In this document: in pieces, positions 6,823 to 12,587 of the stretch
How positions within the stretch are numbered: position 1 is the stretch's first letter
Layout: the number at the start of each line of letters is the position of its first letter
Source of the DNA: Pseudomonadota bacterium
Lineage (GTDB): Bacteria > Pseudomonadota > Gammaproteobacteria > Burkholderiales > Burkholderiaceae
Length of the DNA: 13,884 bases
Reading direction: 5' to 3'
Assembly (NCBI GenBank): GCA_029777935.1
Contig: JAKORH010000281.1
Location: forward strand, 1-13,884
Notes under the pieces: model-generated
Database searches by the model: none
Told to the model about the DNA's origin: nothing
Seen by the model: the letters and a program-made list of their open reading frames with translations, nothing else
Position numbers and translations under genes: made by a program

Positions 6823-7152
6823 TCAGTAGCCGCCCTTGCCGTACGGCTTCGGCAGCGCGGCGACGCGCACGCCCTGCTTGGCGGGGCCGCCGGGAAACAG
6901 GTCGTACAGCGTCTTGCTGTCGTGCTGCGGCATCAGTTCGGTGAGATCCTTCAGCATGTTGCGGAAGTTCGGCGTGTGGCCGTGCTCGCGATACTGGTCG
7001 CGCAGATAGCGGATGATCGTCCAGTGATCGTCGGTGAGCGCGATGCCTTCGGCCTGCGCGATCACGCCGCACACGTCATCGTCGTAGTTCGGCTCCAGCA
7101 GGTAGCCCTCTTCGTCGGTTTCCACGGTCGTGCCATTGACTTCGTACGCCAT
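6823..7152 (-). CDS. DsrC/TusE-family protein lacking both redox cysteines (RspA-type)
   Basis: A 109-residue DsrC-family protein, clearly paralogous to dsrC at 12128: both share ETDEEGYL near residue 11, a central helix-turn-helix-like region (DDHWTIIRYLRDQYREHG), LYDLFP near 82-87 and GPAKQ near 89-93. DsrC proper ends with two functional cysteines. Here the C-terminal arm reads KQGVRVAALPKPYGKGGY: the first cysteine position is Val95 and the second is Lys106, with a short GGY extension. Such cysteine-less relatives have been termed RspA and proposed to be regulatory. It therefore cannot form the DsrC trisulfide. The lone Cys28 lies elsewhere. ATG 7152 has AGGAA upstream. It lies 11 bases after the tandem TusA gene. 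A DNA- or protein-binding role related to sulfur state is plausible but inferred. Confidence 0.9.
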   Translation of the reverse strand: MAYEVNGTTVETDEEGYLLEPNYDDDVCGVIAQAEGIALTDDHWTIIRYLRDQYREHGHTPNFRNMLKDLTELMPQHDSKTLYDLFPGGPAKQGVRVAALPKPYGKGGY

Positions 7153-7163
7153 CGTTTCGTTCC

Positions 7164-7643
7164 TCATTCCTTGCGCAGATAGAACTCGAATTCGCCCGGC
7201 GCCGCCTCGTAGCGGTCGATCAGGCGCACGCTGGCGCCGTCGGCCCAGGCGGCGACGTCGTCCGGCGCGCCGGGGCAGTTGGAGATCAGCACCAGCACCT
7301 CGCCGCCCGCCAGGCCCTTCAGCAATCGATGCGCCTCGACGATCGGGCCCGGACAGGTGACGCCGCGCAGGTCGAGCACGACGTTGCCCCGGCTGCGTGC
7401 GGCGGCGTGACCGCGCAGCAGCGTGTAGGCGACGCGCAAGCCGTCGAGCCGCTCGACGTTCAGCACGCGGTGCCCCGTCTGCTCGGCCCACACGCGCAGG
7501 TCGTCGCCGGTGCCGGGACAGTCGGAGATCAATACCATCTGCTGGCCGTCGGGCAGGTCGTCGAGGATCTTCTTCGCGCCCAGCAGCGGCAGCGGGCACG
7601 ACTGACCCGACATGTCGAGCCGCACGATCGAAGGGTCGCGCAC
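7164..7643 (-). CDS. tandem TusA-domain sulfur-relay protein
   Basis: A 159-residue protein made of two SirA/TusA domains in series, where TusA normally is a single domain of about 80 residues. Domain 1 (about 5-77) has the CPxP motif with Cys16 (SGQSCPLPLLGAKK). Domain 2 (about 86-156) repeats it with Cys97 (RGVTCPGPIVEAHR). Both active-site cysteines are therefore kept. Each domain also has an extra cysteine at the equivalent later turn: Cys42 in ISDCPGTGDD and Cys123 in ISNCPGAPDD, where E. coli TusA has DDPA. TusA proteins carry persulfide sulfur; in sulfur oxidizers they hand it to DsrEFH/DsrC, in E. coli to tRNA thiolation. The start is GTG 7643 with a strong CGGAGG six bases upstream. 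It is packed between the Cas6-like and DsrC-like genes. Confidence 0.9.
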   Translation of the reverse strand: MRDPSIVRLDMSGQSCPLPLLGAKKILDDLPDGQQMVLISDCPGTGDDLRVWAEQTGHRVLNVERLDGLRVAYTLLRGHAAARSRGNVVLDLRGVTCPGPIVEAHRLLKGLAGGEVLVLISNCPGAPDDVAAWADGASVRLIDRYEAAPGEFEFYLRKE

Positions 7644-7655
7644 GCGCTGCCTCCG

Positions 7656-8252
7656 TTACGCGCCGACCGCCGCGATCGACTTGTGCGGCACGAACAGGCC
7701 GCAGCCGAGCATCCGGTGCCGGCCGATGCCTTGCCGCTGTGCGCGCAGTGACTCCTCGGGCGACAGGCCGTGCAGCATCAGGCTGAAGCCGGCTTCGCGG
7801 CGGCGCTCGATCACGACTTCGCCGCGGCGGCCGACGATCACCTCGGCCTCGATGCCAAGCTCCTCGATCGCGCGCTCGATCCGGGCGACGAAGTCGATTT
7901 CGTCCTCGGACCCGACGACGACGAGCCGCGAATGCAGCACCGGATACGGCAGCAGTTCGCGCTGCGTGACGCGGCCGATCTCGAGCGGCGCGGGCAATTC
8001 GAGCCGGGCGCCCTGCAGGGTTGCGCAGTCCTCGGCGCGCTCCGCCGGCAGCCGCAACGTCAGCCGCGCGCGCCCTCCGACCAGCATTCGGTCCGCGCAC
8101 GCGGTCAGCCCGCGCATCGGATGCACGCCTGCCAGCGGCTCCTCGGTGAGCCAGGGCAGCGCCTGCGCCAGCGCGCGGAACAGCGCGTACGGATACTCAC
8201 GATCGAGCGCGTCGCCCGCGACCGTGAACGCGAAGTCGAGCGAGTCCGTCAT
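7656..8252 (-). CDS. Cas6/Cmx6-like RAMP protein (type I-MYXAN Cas6 family)
   Basis: A 198-residue protein resembling the Cas6/Cmx6 family of CRISPR RNA endonucleases. Features that fit are the N-terminal FAFTVAGDAL...YPYALFRAL, the GVHPMRGL region (about 42-49, with His44 a possible catalytic residue), the conserved LRLPAE (67-71), GFSLMLHGLSPEESLRAQRQGIG (155-177) and the C-terminal glycine-rich RAMP loop GIGRHRMLGCGLF (175-187). Cas6 enzymes cleave repeat RNA. Yet there are no cas genes or CRISPR repeats in the window, and the neighbours are sulfur-relay genes. So it is either a domesticated RNA-binding protein or a processor of some other RNA. ATG 8252 overlaps the TGA of the upstream 74-aa gene by one base. 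Recognition is from motifs, not a search. Confidence 0.8.
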   Translation of the reverse strand: MTDSLDFAFTVAGDALDREYPYALFRALAQALPWLTEEPLAGVHPMRGLTACADRMLVGGRARLTLRLPAERAEDCATLQGARLELPAPLEIGRVTQRELLPYPVLHSRLVVVGSEDEIDFVARIERAIEELGIEAEVIVGRRGEVVIERRREAGFSLMLHGLSPEESLRAQRQGIGRHRMLGCGLFVPHKSIAAVGA

Positions 8253-8476
8253 CAGGCGTCTTCCTGCGGCTGGCTCCAGCGCACCATGGCCTCGCCCCAC
8301 GCGCGCGCGGTCGCGGCATCGATGTCGAACACCGTGAAGCGACGACCCTCGCGAATGCGAATGCGCAGCAGGCTGATGCCGCCGTGCACGTAGTCGATCT
8401 GCTGCAGCTCGATCTCCTGGCCGCCGATCGGCGCCGTGAGCTTCGCGATTCCGGTGGCGTGCAGCTTCTCTTCCAT
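8252..8476 (-). CDS. small conserved-looking protein, 74 aa, first gene of the minus-strand operon
   Basis: A compact protein with a beta-rich N-terminal half (IAKLTAPIGGQEIELQQIDYVHGGISLLRIRIREGRRFTVFDID) followed by a helix (AATARAWGEAMVRWSQ). It has no cysteine and no signal peptide. ATG 8476 is preceded by a CCAGGA ribosome site, and its stop overlaps the start of the Cas6-like gene (TGATG), indicating translational coupling. It may be one of the small domain-of-unknown-function families that accompany sulfur genes, but I cannot name it with confidence. As the first gene of the operon divergent from dsrA it may be the most strongly expressed of the set. Confidence 0.8.
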   Translation of the reverse strand: MEEKLHATGIAKLTAPIGGQEIELQQIDYVHGGISLLRIRIREGRRFTVFDIDAATARAWGEAMVRWSQPQEDA

Positions 8477-8548
8477 CTCGCGTCCTGGAAAACAGGTGCG
8501 TGCGAATTCTGCCCGCCTTCCTGCGCTCGTTGCCGTCTGTTGCGGCGC

Positions 8549-8565
8549 ACCCCTCCCTTTGGGGT
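8549..8565. promoter_or_regulatory. hairpin/inverted repeat in the dsrA divergent region
   Basis: ACCCC (8549-8553) and GGGGT (8561-8565) flank a seven-base pyrimidine-rich loop. It lies about 85 bases before dsrA and 75 bases before the minus-strand 74-aa gene. It could be a regulator site or a leader-RNA hairpin of either operon. Confidence 0.4.
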
Positions 8566-8575
8566 TATGCACGTA

Positions 8576-8590
8576 ATCACCGCGGGTGAT
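8576..8590. promoter_or_regulatory. operator-like palindrome between the two sulfur operons
   Basis: ATCACC and GGTGAT are perfect complements around a GCG centre. It lies 57 bases upstream of the dsrA start and near the middle of the 171-base divergent spacer, where a bound dimeric regulator could control both operons. No regulator gene adjoins the site; the DsrC-like protein or an unlinked factor may bind it. I could not find a convincing -35/-10 pair around it. Confidence 0.45.
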
Positions 8591-8647
8591 GGTTCGGCTC
8601 CGGCGGCAACCGTAGGATGCCCGCGGACACCTGCGCCAGGAGGAAAC

Positions 8648-9943
8648 ATGGCCAAGCCGATGCACAAGACGCCGATGCTCGACGAGTTGGAAAGCGGTCC
8701 GTGGCCCAGCTTCGTGACGGGGCTGAAGCGGCTCGCGAAGGACAAGGACTACATGGTCGACGTGCTCGGCCAGCTCGAAACCTCGTACGAGACGCGCAAG
8801 GGTTACTGGAAAGGCGGAACGATCAGCGTGTTCGGCTACGGTGGCGGCGTGATTCCGCGCTTCACCGAACTGAAGGACGAGAACGGCAATCCGAAATTCC
8901 CCGACGCGGCCGAATTCCACACGCTGCGCGTGATGCCGCCGGCGGGCATGCACTACTCGACCGACGTGCTGCGCAAGATGTGCGACATCTGGGAGGAGCA
9001 CGGCTCGGGCCTGATCGCATTCCACGGCCAGAGCGGCGACATCATGTTCCAGGGCGCCAAGTCGGACAAGGTGCAGGACGCGTTCGACGCCATCAACCAG
9101 CTCGGCTTCGACCTCGGCGGCGCCGGCCCCGCGGTGCGCACCTCGATGTCGTGCGTGGGCGCCGCGCGCTGCGAGCAATCGTGCTTCGACGAGGGCAAGG
9201 CGCATCGCACGGTGATCAACAGTTTCCTCGACGACATCCACCGCCCGGCGCTGCCGTACAAGTTCAAGTTCAAGTTCTCCGGCTGCTCGAACGACTGCAT
9301 GAACTCGGTGCAGCGCGCCGATCTCGCGGTGATCGGCACCTGGCGCGACAACATCAAGACCGACGAGGCGCTGGCGAAGAAGTGGTTCGCCAAGCACGGC
9401 ATGACGGAACTGGTCAACGACGTGGTCGCGCGCTGCCCGACCAAGGCGATCCAGATCAAGGAGATCAAGGACGTCCGCAAGGGCGACAAGATCTCCAGCG
9501 TGGCGGTCAACGACTCGCAAGCCCTGGAAATCGACAACCGCGACTGCGTGCGCTGCATGCACTGCATCAACGTGATGACCGGCGCGCTGGCGCACGGCGA
9601 CGACACCGGGGCCACGCTGCTGTGCGGCGGCAAGCGCACTCTGAAGATCGGCGACCTGATGGGCACGGTGATCGTGCCGTTCATGAAACTCGCGACCGAC
9701 GAGGACCGCGAGGCGCTGGTCGACCTCGGCAAGCGCATCGTCGACTTCTTCGCCGAGAACGCGCTCGAGCATGAGCGCATCGGCGAGACGATCGAGCGCA
9801 TCGGGCTGGTCGCCTTCCTCGAGGGTGTCGGCCTGGAGGTCGATCCCAACATGGTGTCGGCGCCGCGCACCAATCCGTTCGTCCGCACCGACGGCTGGGA
9901 CGAGGAAGTGGCGAAGATGCAGGGGCGCAAGAAGGCAGCTTGA
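8648..9943 (+). CDS. dsrA: reverse dissimilatory sulfite reductase, alpha subunit
   Basis: A 431-residue DsrA, which with DsrB forms the cytoplasmic alpha2beta2 siroheme enzyme; in sulfur oxidizers it produces sulfite from DsrC-bound sulfur. Siroheme/[4Fe-4S] ligation cysteines are visible at Cys169, Cys175 (CVGAARC), Cys213 and Cys217 (SGCSNDC). The inserted ferredoxin domain has Cys263 (ARCPTKAI) and Cys300, Cys303, Cys306 (CVRCMHC), all intact. Length fits the family. ATG 8648 follows AGGAGGAAAC, an excellent ribosome site; the in-frame extension upstream to 8384 crosses the promoter region and is rejected. dsrB follows after 11 bases. No dsrD is present after dsrB, and dsrEFH follow, so this is the oxidative type. 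Expression is probably controlled from the palindrome-bearing divergent spacer. Confidence 0.98.
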   Translation: MAKPMHKTPMLDELESGPWPSFVTGLKRLAKDKDYMVDVLGQLETSYETRKGYWKGGTISVFGYGGGVIPRFTELKDENGNPKFPDAAEFHTLRVMPPAGMHYSTDVLRKMCDIWEEHGSGLIAFHGQSGDIMFQGAKSDKVQDAFDAINQLGFDLGGAGPAVRTSMSCVGAARCEQSCFDEGKAHRTVINSFLDDIHRPALPYKFKFKFSGCSNDCMNSVQRADLAVIGTWRDNIKTDEALAKKWFAKHGMTELVNDVVARCPTKAIQIKEIKDVRKGDKISSVAVNDSQALEIDNRDCVRCMHCINVMTGALAHGDDTGATLLCGGKRTLKIGDLMGTVIVPFMKLATDEDREALVDLGKRIVDFFAENALEHERIGETIERIGLVAFLEGVGLEVDPNMVSAPRTNPFVRTDGWDEEVAKMQGRKKAA

Positions 9944-9954
9944 GAGGAATGACG

Positions 9955-11058
9955 ATGGCGCAAGTCGAAGCACCAGTGAAACCGGCGGCGAAGACGCCGC
10001 GGCGCGCGGTCGAGAGCGGCGTGCCGGACAACACGCCGTTCCTGCATCCGCTGATGCGGAAGAACTACGGGAAATGGAAGTACCACGATCGGCCGCGTCC
10101 CGGCGTGCTGCATCACGTGGCCCATTCCGGCGACGAGCTGTGGACGGTCAAGGCGGGTACGCAGCGGCAGATGGACGTGTGGACCATCCGCAAGCTGTGC
10201 GACATCATCGACAAGTTCGGCGAAGGCCACGTCCGCTTCACGATCCGCAGCAACCTCGAGATCGGCGTGTCGAAGTGGGACAAGGTCGAGCCGCTGATCA
10301 ACGCGCTAGAGTCGGCCGGTTTCCCGGTCGGCGGCACCGGCAACTCGGTGTCGATGATCTCGCACACGCAGGGGTGGCTGCACTGCGACATCCCCGGCAC
10401 CGACGCCTCGGGCGCGGTCAAGGCGCTGATGGACGAGCTGATCCACGAGTTCCGCCACGAGGAGATGCCCAACCGCGTGCACATGTCGACCTCGTGCTGC
10501 GAGATCAACTGCGGCGGCCAGGCCGACATCGCGATCATCATCCAGCACACCAAGCCGCCGAAGATCAACCACGACCTGGTGGCCAACGTGTGCGAGCGGC
10601 CGGCGGTGGTGGCGCGCTGTCCGGTGGCGGCGATCCGGCCCGCGCTGGTCAACGGCAAGCCATCGCTCGAAGTCGACGAGAAGAAATGCATCTGCTGCGG
10701 CGCCTGCTACCCGCCGTGCCCGCCGATGCAGATCAACGATCCGGAGCACTCGAAGTTCGCCATCTGGGTCGGCGGCAAGAACTCCAACGCGCGCGGCAAG
10801 CCGACCTTCATGAAGATGGTCGCCTCCGGGATTCCGAACAACCCGCCGCGCTGGCCCGAGGTCAGCGAGGTCGTCAAACGCATCCTGCGCGTCTACAAGG
10901 AAGACGCGCGCTCGTGGGAGCGGATGGCCGACTGGATCGAGCGCATCGGCTGGCCGCGCTTCTTCGAGAAGACGGGGCTCACCTTCACCAAGTACCTGAT
11001 CGACGACTGGCGCGGCTCGCGTTCGAACCTGAACGCGTCGACGCACATCCGCTTCTGA
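9955..11058 (+). CDS. dsrB: reverse dissimilatory sulfite reductase, beta subunit
   Basis: A 367-residue DsrB, partner of DsrA. The catalytic siroheme-[4Fe-4S] ligands are in the HCDIPGTDASG region (Cys144) and STSCCEINCGG (Cys181, Cys182, Cys186). The ferredoxin domain has Cys222 (ARCPVAAI) and CICCGACYPPC with Cys245, Cys248, Cys251 and Cys255. Two starts are possible six bases apart (9949 and 9955). I chose 9955 because the GAGAGGAA ribosome site has a normal spacing to it and only one base to the other. It lies 11 bases after dsrA and six before dsrE. The C-terminus ends STHIRF. All cofactor residues I can judge are intact, so the enzyme should be functional. Confidence 0.98.
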   Translation: MAQVEAPVKPAAKTPRRAVESGVPDNTPFLHPLMRKNYGKWKYHDRPRPGVLHHVAHSGDELWTVKAGTQRQMDVWTIRKLCDIIDKFGEGHVRFTIRSNLEIGVSKWDKVEPLINALESAGFPVGGTGNSVSMISHTQGWLHCDIPGTDASGAVKALMDELIHEFRHEEMPNRVHMSTSCCEINCGGQADIAIIIQHTKPPKINHDLVANVCERPAVVARCPVAAIRPALVNGKPSLEVDEKKCICCGACYPPCPPMQINDPEHSKFAIWVGGKNSNARGKPTFMKMVASGIPNNPPRWPEVSEVVKRILRVYKEDARSWERMADWIERIGWPRFFEKTGLTFTKYLIDDWRGSRSNLNASTHIRF

Positions 11059-11064
11059 GGCGCC

Positions 11065-11424
11065 GTGAAGATTGCAGTCCTGGTCAACGAGGGACCGTAC
11101 CAGCACCAGGCCAGCGATTCCGCCTATCTGTTCTGCCAGGCGGTGCTTGCCAAGGGGCATGAGCTGCTGCGGGTGTTCTTCTATCACGACGGCGTCAACA
11201 ACGCGTCGAAGTTCACCGAGCCGCCACAGGACGACCGCAACATCGTCGCGCGCTGGAGCAAGTTCGCCGAGGAGCACAAGGTCGATCTGGTCGTCTGCGT
11301 CGCGGCCGCCCTGCGGCGCGGCATCGTCGCCGATTCGCTGGCGCCGGGCTTTCGCATTTCGGGGCTCGGGCAGTTGATCGACGCCGGCATCAAGGCCGAT
11401 CGCCTGGTGACGTTCGGGGATTAG
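11065..11424 (+). CDS. dsrE: DsrE, sulfur-transfer subunit of DsrEFH
   Basis: A 119-residue DsrE/TusD family protein. DsrE2F2H2 is a cytoplasmic hexamer that receives sulfur from TusA and passes it to DsrC. The conserved sulfur-binding cysteine is present as Cys78 (VDLVVCVAAALRRG), the same number as in Allochromatium vinosum DsrE. The start is GTG 11065, six bases after dsrB with a GAGG ribosome site. The N-terminus MKIAVLVNEGPYQHQASDSAY is typical. dsrEFH next to dsrAB is a marker of sulfur oxidizers. Confidence 0.95.
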   Translation: MKIAVLVNEGPYQHQASDSAYLFCQAVLAKGHELLRVFFYHDGVNNASKFTEPPQDDRNIVARWSKFAEEHKVDLVVCVAAALRRGIVADSLAPGFRISGLGQLIDAGIKADRLVTFGD

Positions 11425-11433
11425 GAGCTCCAG

Positions 11434-11796
11434 ATGGCCGCCAAGAGATTCATGCTGGTCAACCGCAAGGCACCGTACGGGTCGATCTACGCGCTCGAGA
11501 GCCTGGAAGTGGTGCTGATCGCGGCCGCGTTCGAGCAGGACGTGTCGCTGGTGTTCGCCGACGACGGCGTGTACCAGCTCAAGAAGGGCATGCAGACCAA
11601 GGCGATCGCGACCAAGAACTTCTCGCCGACGTACCGCGCGCTGGAGGACTACGACATCGACAAGCTGTACGTCGAATCCGAGTCGCTGGCCGCGCGCGGG
11701 CTGACCGCCGAGGACCTGGTCGTCGACGTCAAGGTCATCGACGCGAAGACGCTCGCCGGCCTGATGGAGCAGCAGGACGTGGTTTTGAGTTTCTGA
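11434..11796 (+). CDS. dsrF: DsrF, subunit of DsrEFH
   Basis: A 120-residue DsrF/TusC family protein. The N-terminus (KRFMLVNRKAPYGSIYALESLEVVLIAAAFEQDVSLVF) is the characteristic DsrF opening, followed by DDGVYQL. It has no cysteine at all, as expected: DsrF/TusC is regarded as the structural, non-sulfur-carrying subunit. It lies nine bases after dsrE and has AGGAG before ATG 11434. It would assemble with DsrE and DsrH. Confidence 0.95.
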   Translation: MAAKRFMLVNRKAPYGSIYALESLEVVLIAAAFEQDVSLVFADDGVYQLKKGMQTKAIATKNFSPTYRALEDYDIDKLYVESESLAARGLTAEDLVVDVKVIDAKTLAGLMEQQDVVLSF

Positions 11797-11805
11797 GGAA
11801 CTGGA

Positions 11806-12102
11806 ATGCTGCACATCGTCAACAAATCACCGCTGGAAAAGCCGATCCTTGATGCGGTGCTGCGGCTCGCCCAATCGGGCGCGCTGCTGCTGATCGAGGA
11901 CGCCGTGTACGCGGCCACGCAGGGCAACAGGGCCGAAGGCAAGCTGCGCGACGTGATGGGGAAACTCAAGGTCTACGCGCTGGCGCCGGATCTGCAGGCG
12001 CGCGGCGTGGCGGATCGCGTGATCGACGGTGTGGCGACGGTCGACTATGGCGGCTTCGTCGATCTCGTCACCGAGCACCCGAACTGTCAGTCCTGGCTGT
12101 AG
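11806..12102 (+). CDS. dsrH: DsrH, subunit of DsrEFH, lacking the usual conserved cysteine
   Basis: A 98-residue DsrH/TusB family protein: MLHIVNKSPLEKPILD, LLLIEDAVYAATQGNR, KLKVYALAPDLQARG and DYGGFVDLVTEHPNCQSWL are family hallmarks. In Allochromatium vinosum DsrH a conserved cysteine near residue 20 is described. Aligning from the NKSP motif, that position here is Val18, and the only cysteine is Cys94 near the C-terminus. E. coli TusB also lacks it, so sulfur relay can go through DsrE alone. GAGGAACTGGA precedes ATG 11806, nine bases after dsrF. The identity is clear; the cysteine comparison is from memory. Confidence 0.95.
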   Translation: MLHIVNKSPLEKPILDAVLRLAQSGALLLIEDAVYAATQGNRAEGKLRDVMGKLKVYALAPDLQARGVADRVIDGVATVDYGGFVDLVTEHPNCQSWL

Positions 12103-12127
12103 AAACCATTTCAACGAGGAGCAACAC

Positions 12128-12463
12128 ATGCCGACCATCGACGTCAGCGGCAAGAGCTACGAAACCGACGAAGAGGGCTATCTCGTCAATCTCGGCGACT
12201 GGAACGAGGACGTCGCCAACGTCATCGCCAAGGCCGAGAGCATCGATATGTCCGAGAACCACTGGGAAGTGGTGAACTTCCTGCGCAAGTACTACGAGGA
12301 GTACCAGGTCGCGCCGGCCGTTCGCGTGCTGACCAAGGCGATCGGCAAGACTCTCGGACCGGAGAAGGGCAACAGCCAGTACCTGTACGAACTGTTCCCG
12401 TACGGCCCGGCCAAGCAGGCGTGCAAGATCGCCGGCCTGCCGAAGCCGACCGGCTGCGTGTAG
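12128..12463 (+). CDS. dsrC: DsrC, two-cysteine sulfur carrier and DsrAB substrate
   Basis: A 111-residue DsrC. The flexible C-terminal arm KQACKIAGLPKPTGCV carries both strictly conserved cysteines, Cys99 and the penultimate Cys110, which can form the DsrC trisulfide or disulfide between DsrEFH, DsrAB and the DsrMK membrane complex. The body has YETDEEGYL, ENHWEVVNFLRKYYEEY and QYLYELFPYGPAKQ. ATG 12128 is fixed by the GAGGAG ribosome site; an in-frame reading from 12029 overlaps dsrH and is rejected. It lies 25 bases after dsrH and is followed by a REP-like element before dsrM, which may stabilise the dsrC-containing 3' end and raise its level relative to dsrMK. Confidence 0.97.
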   Translation: MPTIDVSGKSYETDEEGYLVNLGDWNEDVANVIAKAESIDMSENHWEVVNFLRKYYEEYQVAPAVRVLTKAIGKTLGPEKGNSQYLYELFPYGPAKQACKIAGLPKPTGCV

Positions 12464-12481
12464 GCGTCAGGCGCGGGTTCG

Positions 12482-12557
12482 GTGTCATTCCCGCGTGAGC
12501 GGGAATTCAGTGTCTTTGCCTGGACCGCCTGGATGCCCGCTTTCGCGGGCATGACAC
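12482..12557. repeat. REP-like double-hairpin element between dsrC and dsrM
   Basis: A 76-base element with outer ends GTGTCAT and ATGACAC (perfect inverted 7-mers). It contains two perfect 8-base hairpins: ATTCCCGC/GCGGGAAT (12487-12506, GTGA loop) and ATGCCCGC/GCGGGCAT (12533-12552, TTTC loop). It lies 18 bases after the dsrC stop and 30 before dsrM. The first half recurs at 2261-2296. Elements with this look are common and multicopy in many beta- and gammaproteobacterial genomes. Confidence 0.85.
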
Positions 12558-12587
12558 GGGCCGCAACAGTCCCGAGTTACTACTCCG

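Noticed and set aside
4912..7182. 756-aa plus-strand open frame
   Set aside because: Antisense to the dioxygenase, 226-aa and DsrC-like genes; its sequence is Arg/Ala/Val-rich with no motifs. Long antisense frames are expected at this GC content.
6823..8100. 425-aa minus-strand open frame containing the DsrC-like gene
   Set aside because: The part before residue 317 is antisense-frame noise over the TusA and Cas6-like genes; the DsrC-like protein starts at ATG 7152 with a ribosome site. Not a fusion.
7656..8252. CRISPR-Cas locus suggested by the Cas6-like gene
   Set aside because: No spaced direct repeats and no cas1, cas2, cas3 or effector genes are seen anywhere in the window.
8252..9973. 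573-aa minus-strand open frame extending the 74-aa gene across dsrA
   Set aside because: Most of it is antisense to dsrA. The real gene starts at ATG 8476 with its own ribosome site.
10306..11814. 502-aa minus-strand open frame
   Set aside because: Antisense to dsrB, dsrE and dsrF, with low-complexity sequence and no family motifs.
12029..12463. 144-aa version of DsrC with an N-terminal extension
   Set aside because: The extension overlaps dsrH in another frame; ATG 12128 has a strong ribosome site and gives the usual DsrC length.
12482..12557. rho-independent terminator after dsrC
   Set aside because: The hairpins lack a following T-run and the arrangement with inverted ends fits a REP-like repeat better; some termination effect is still possible.
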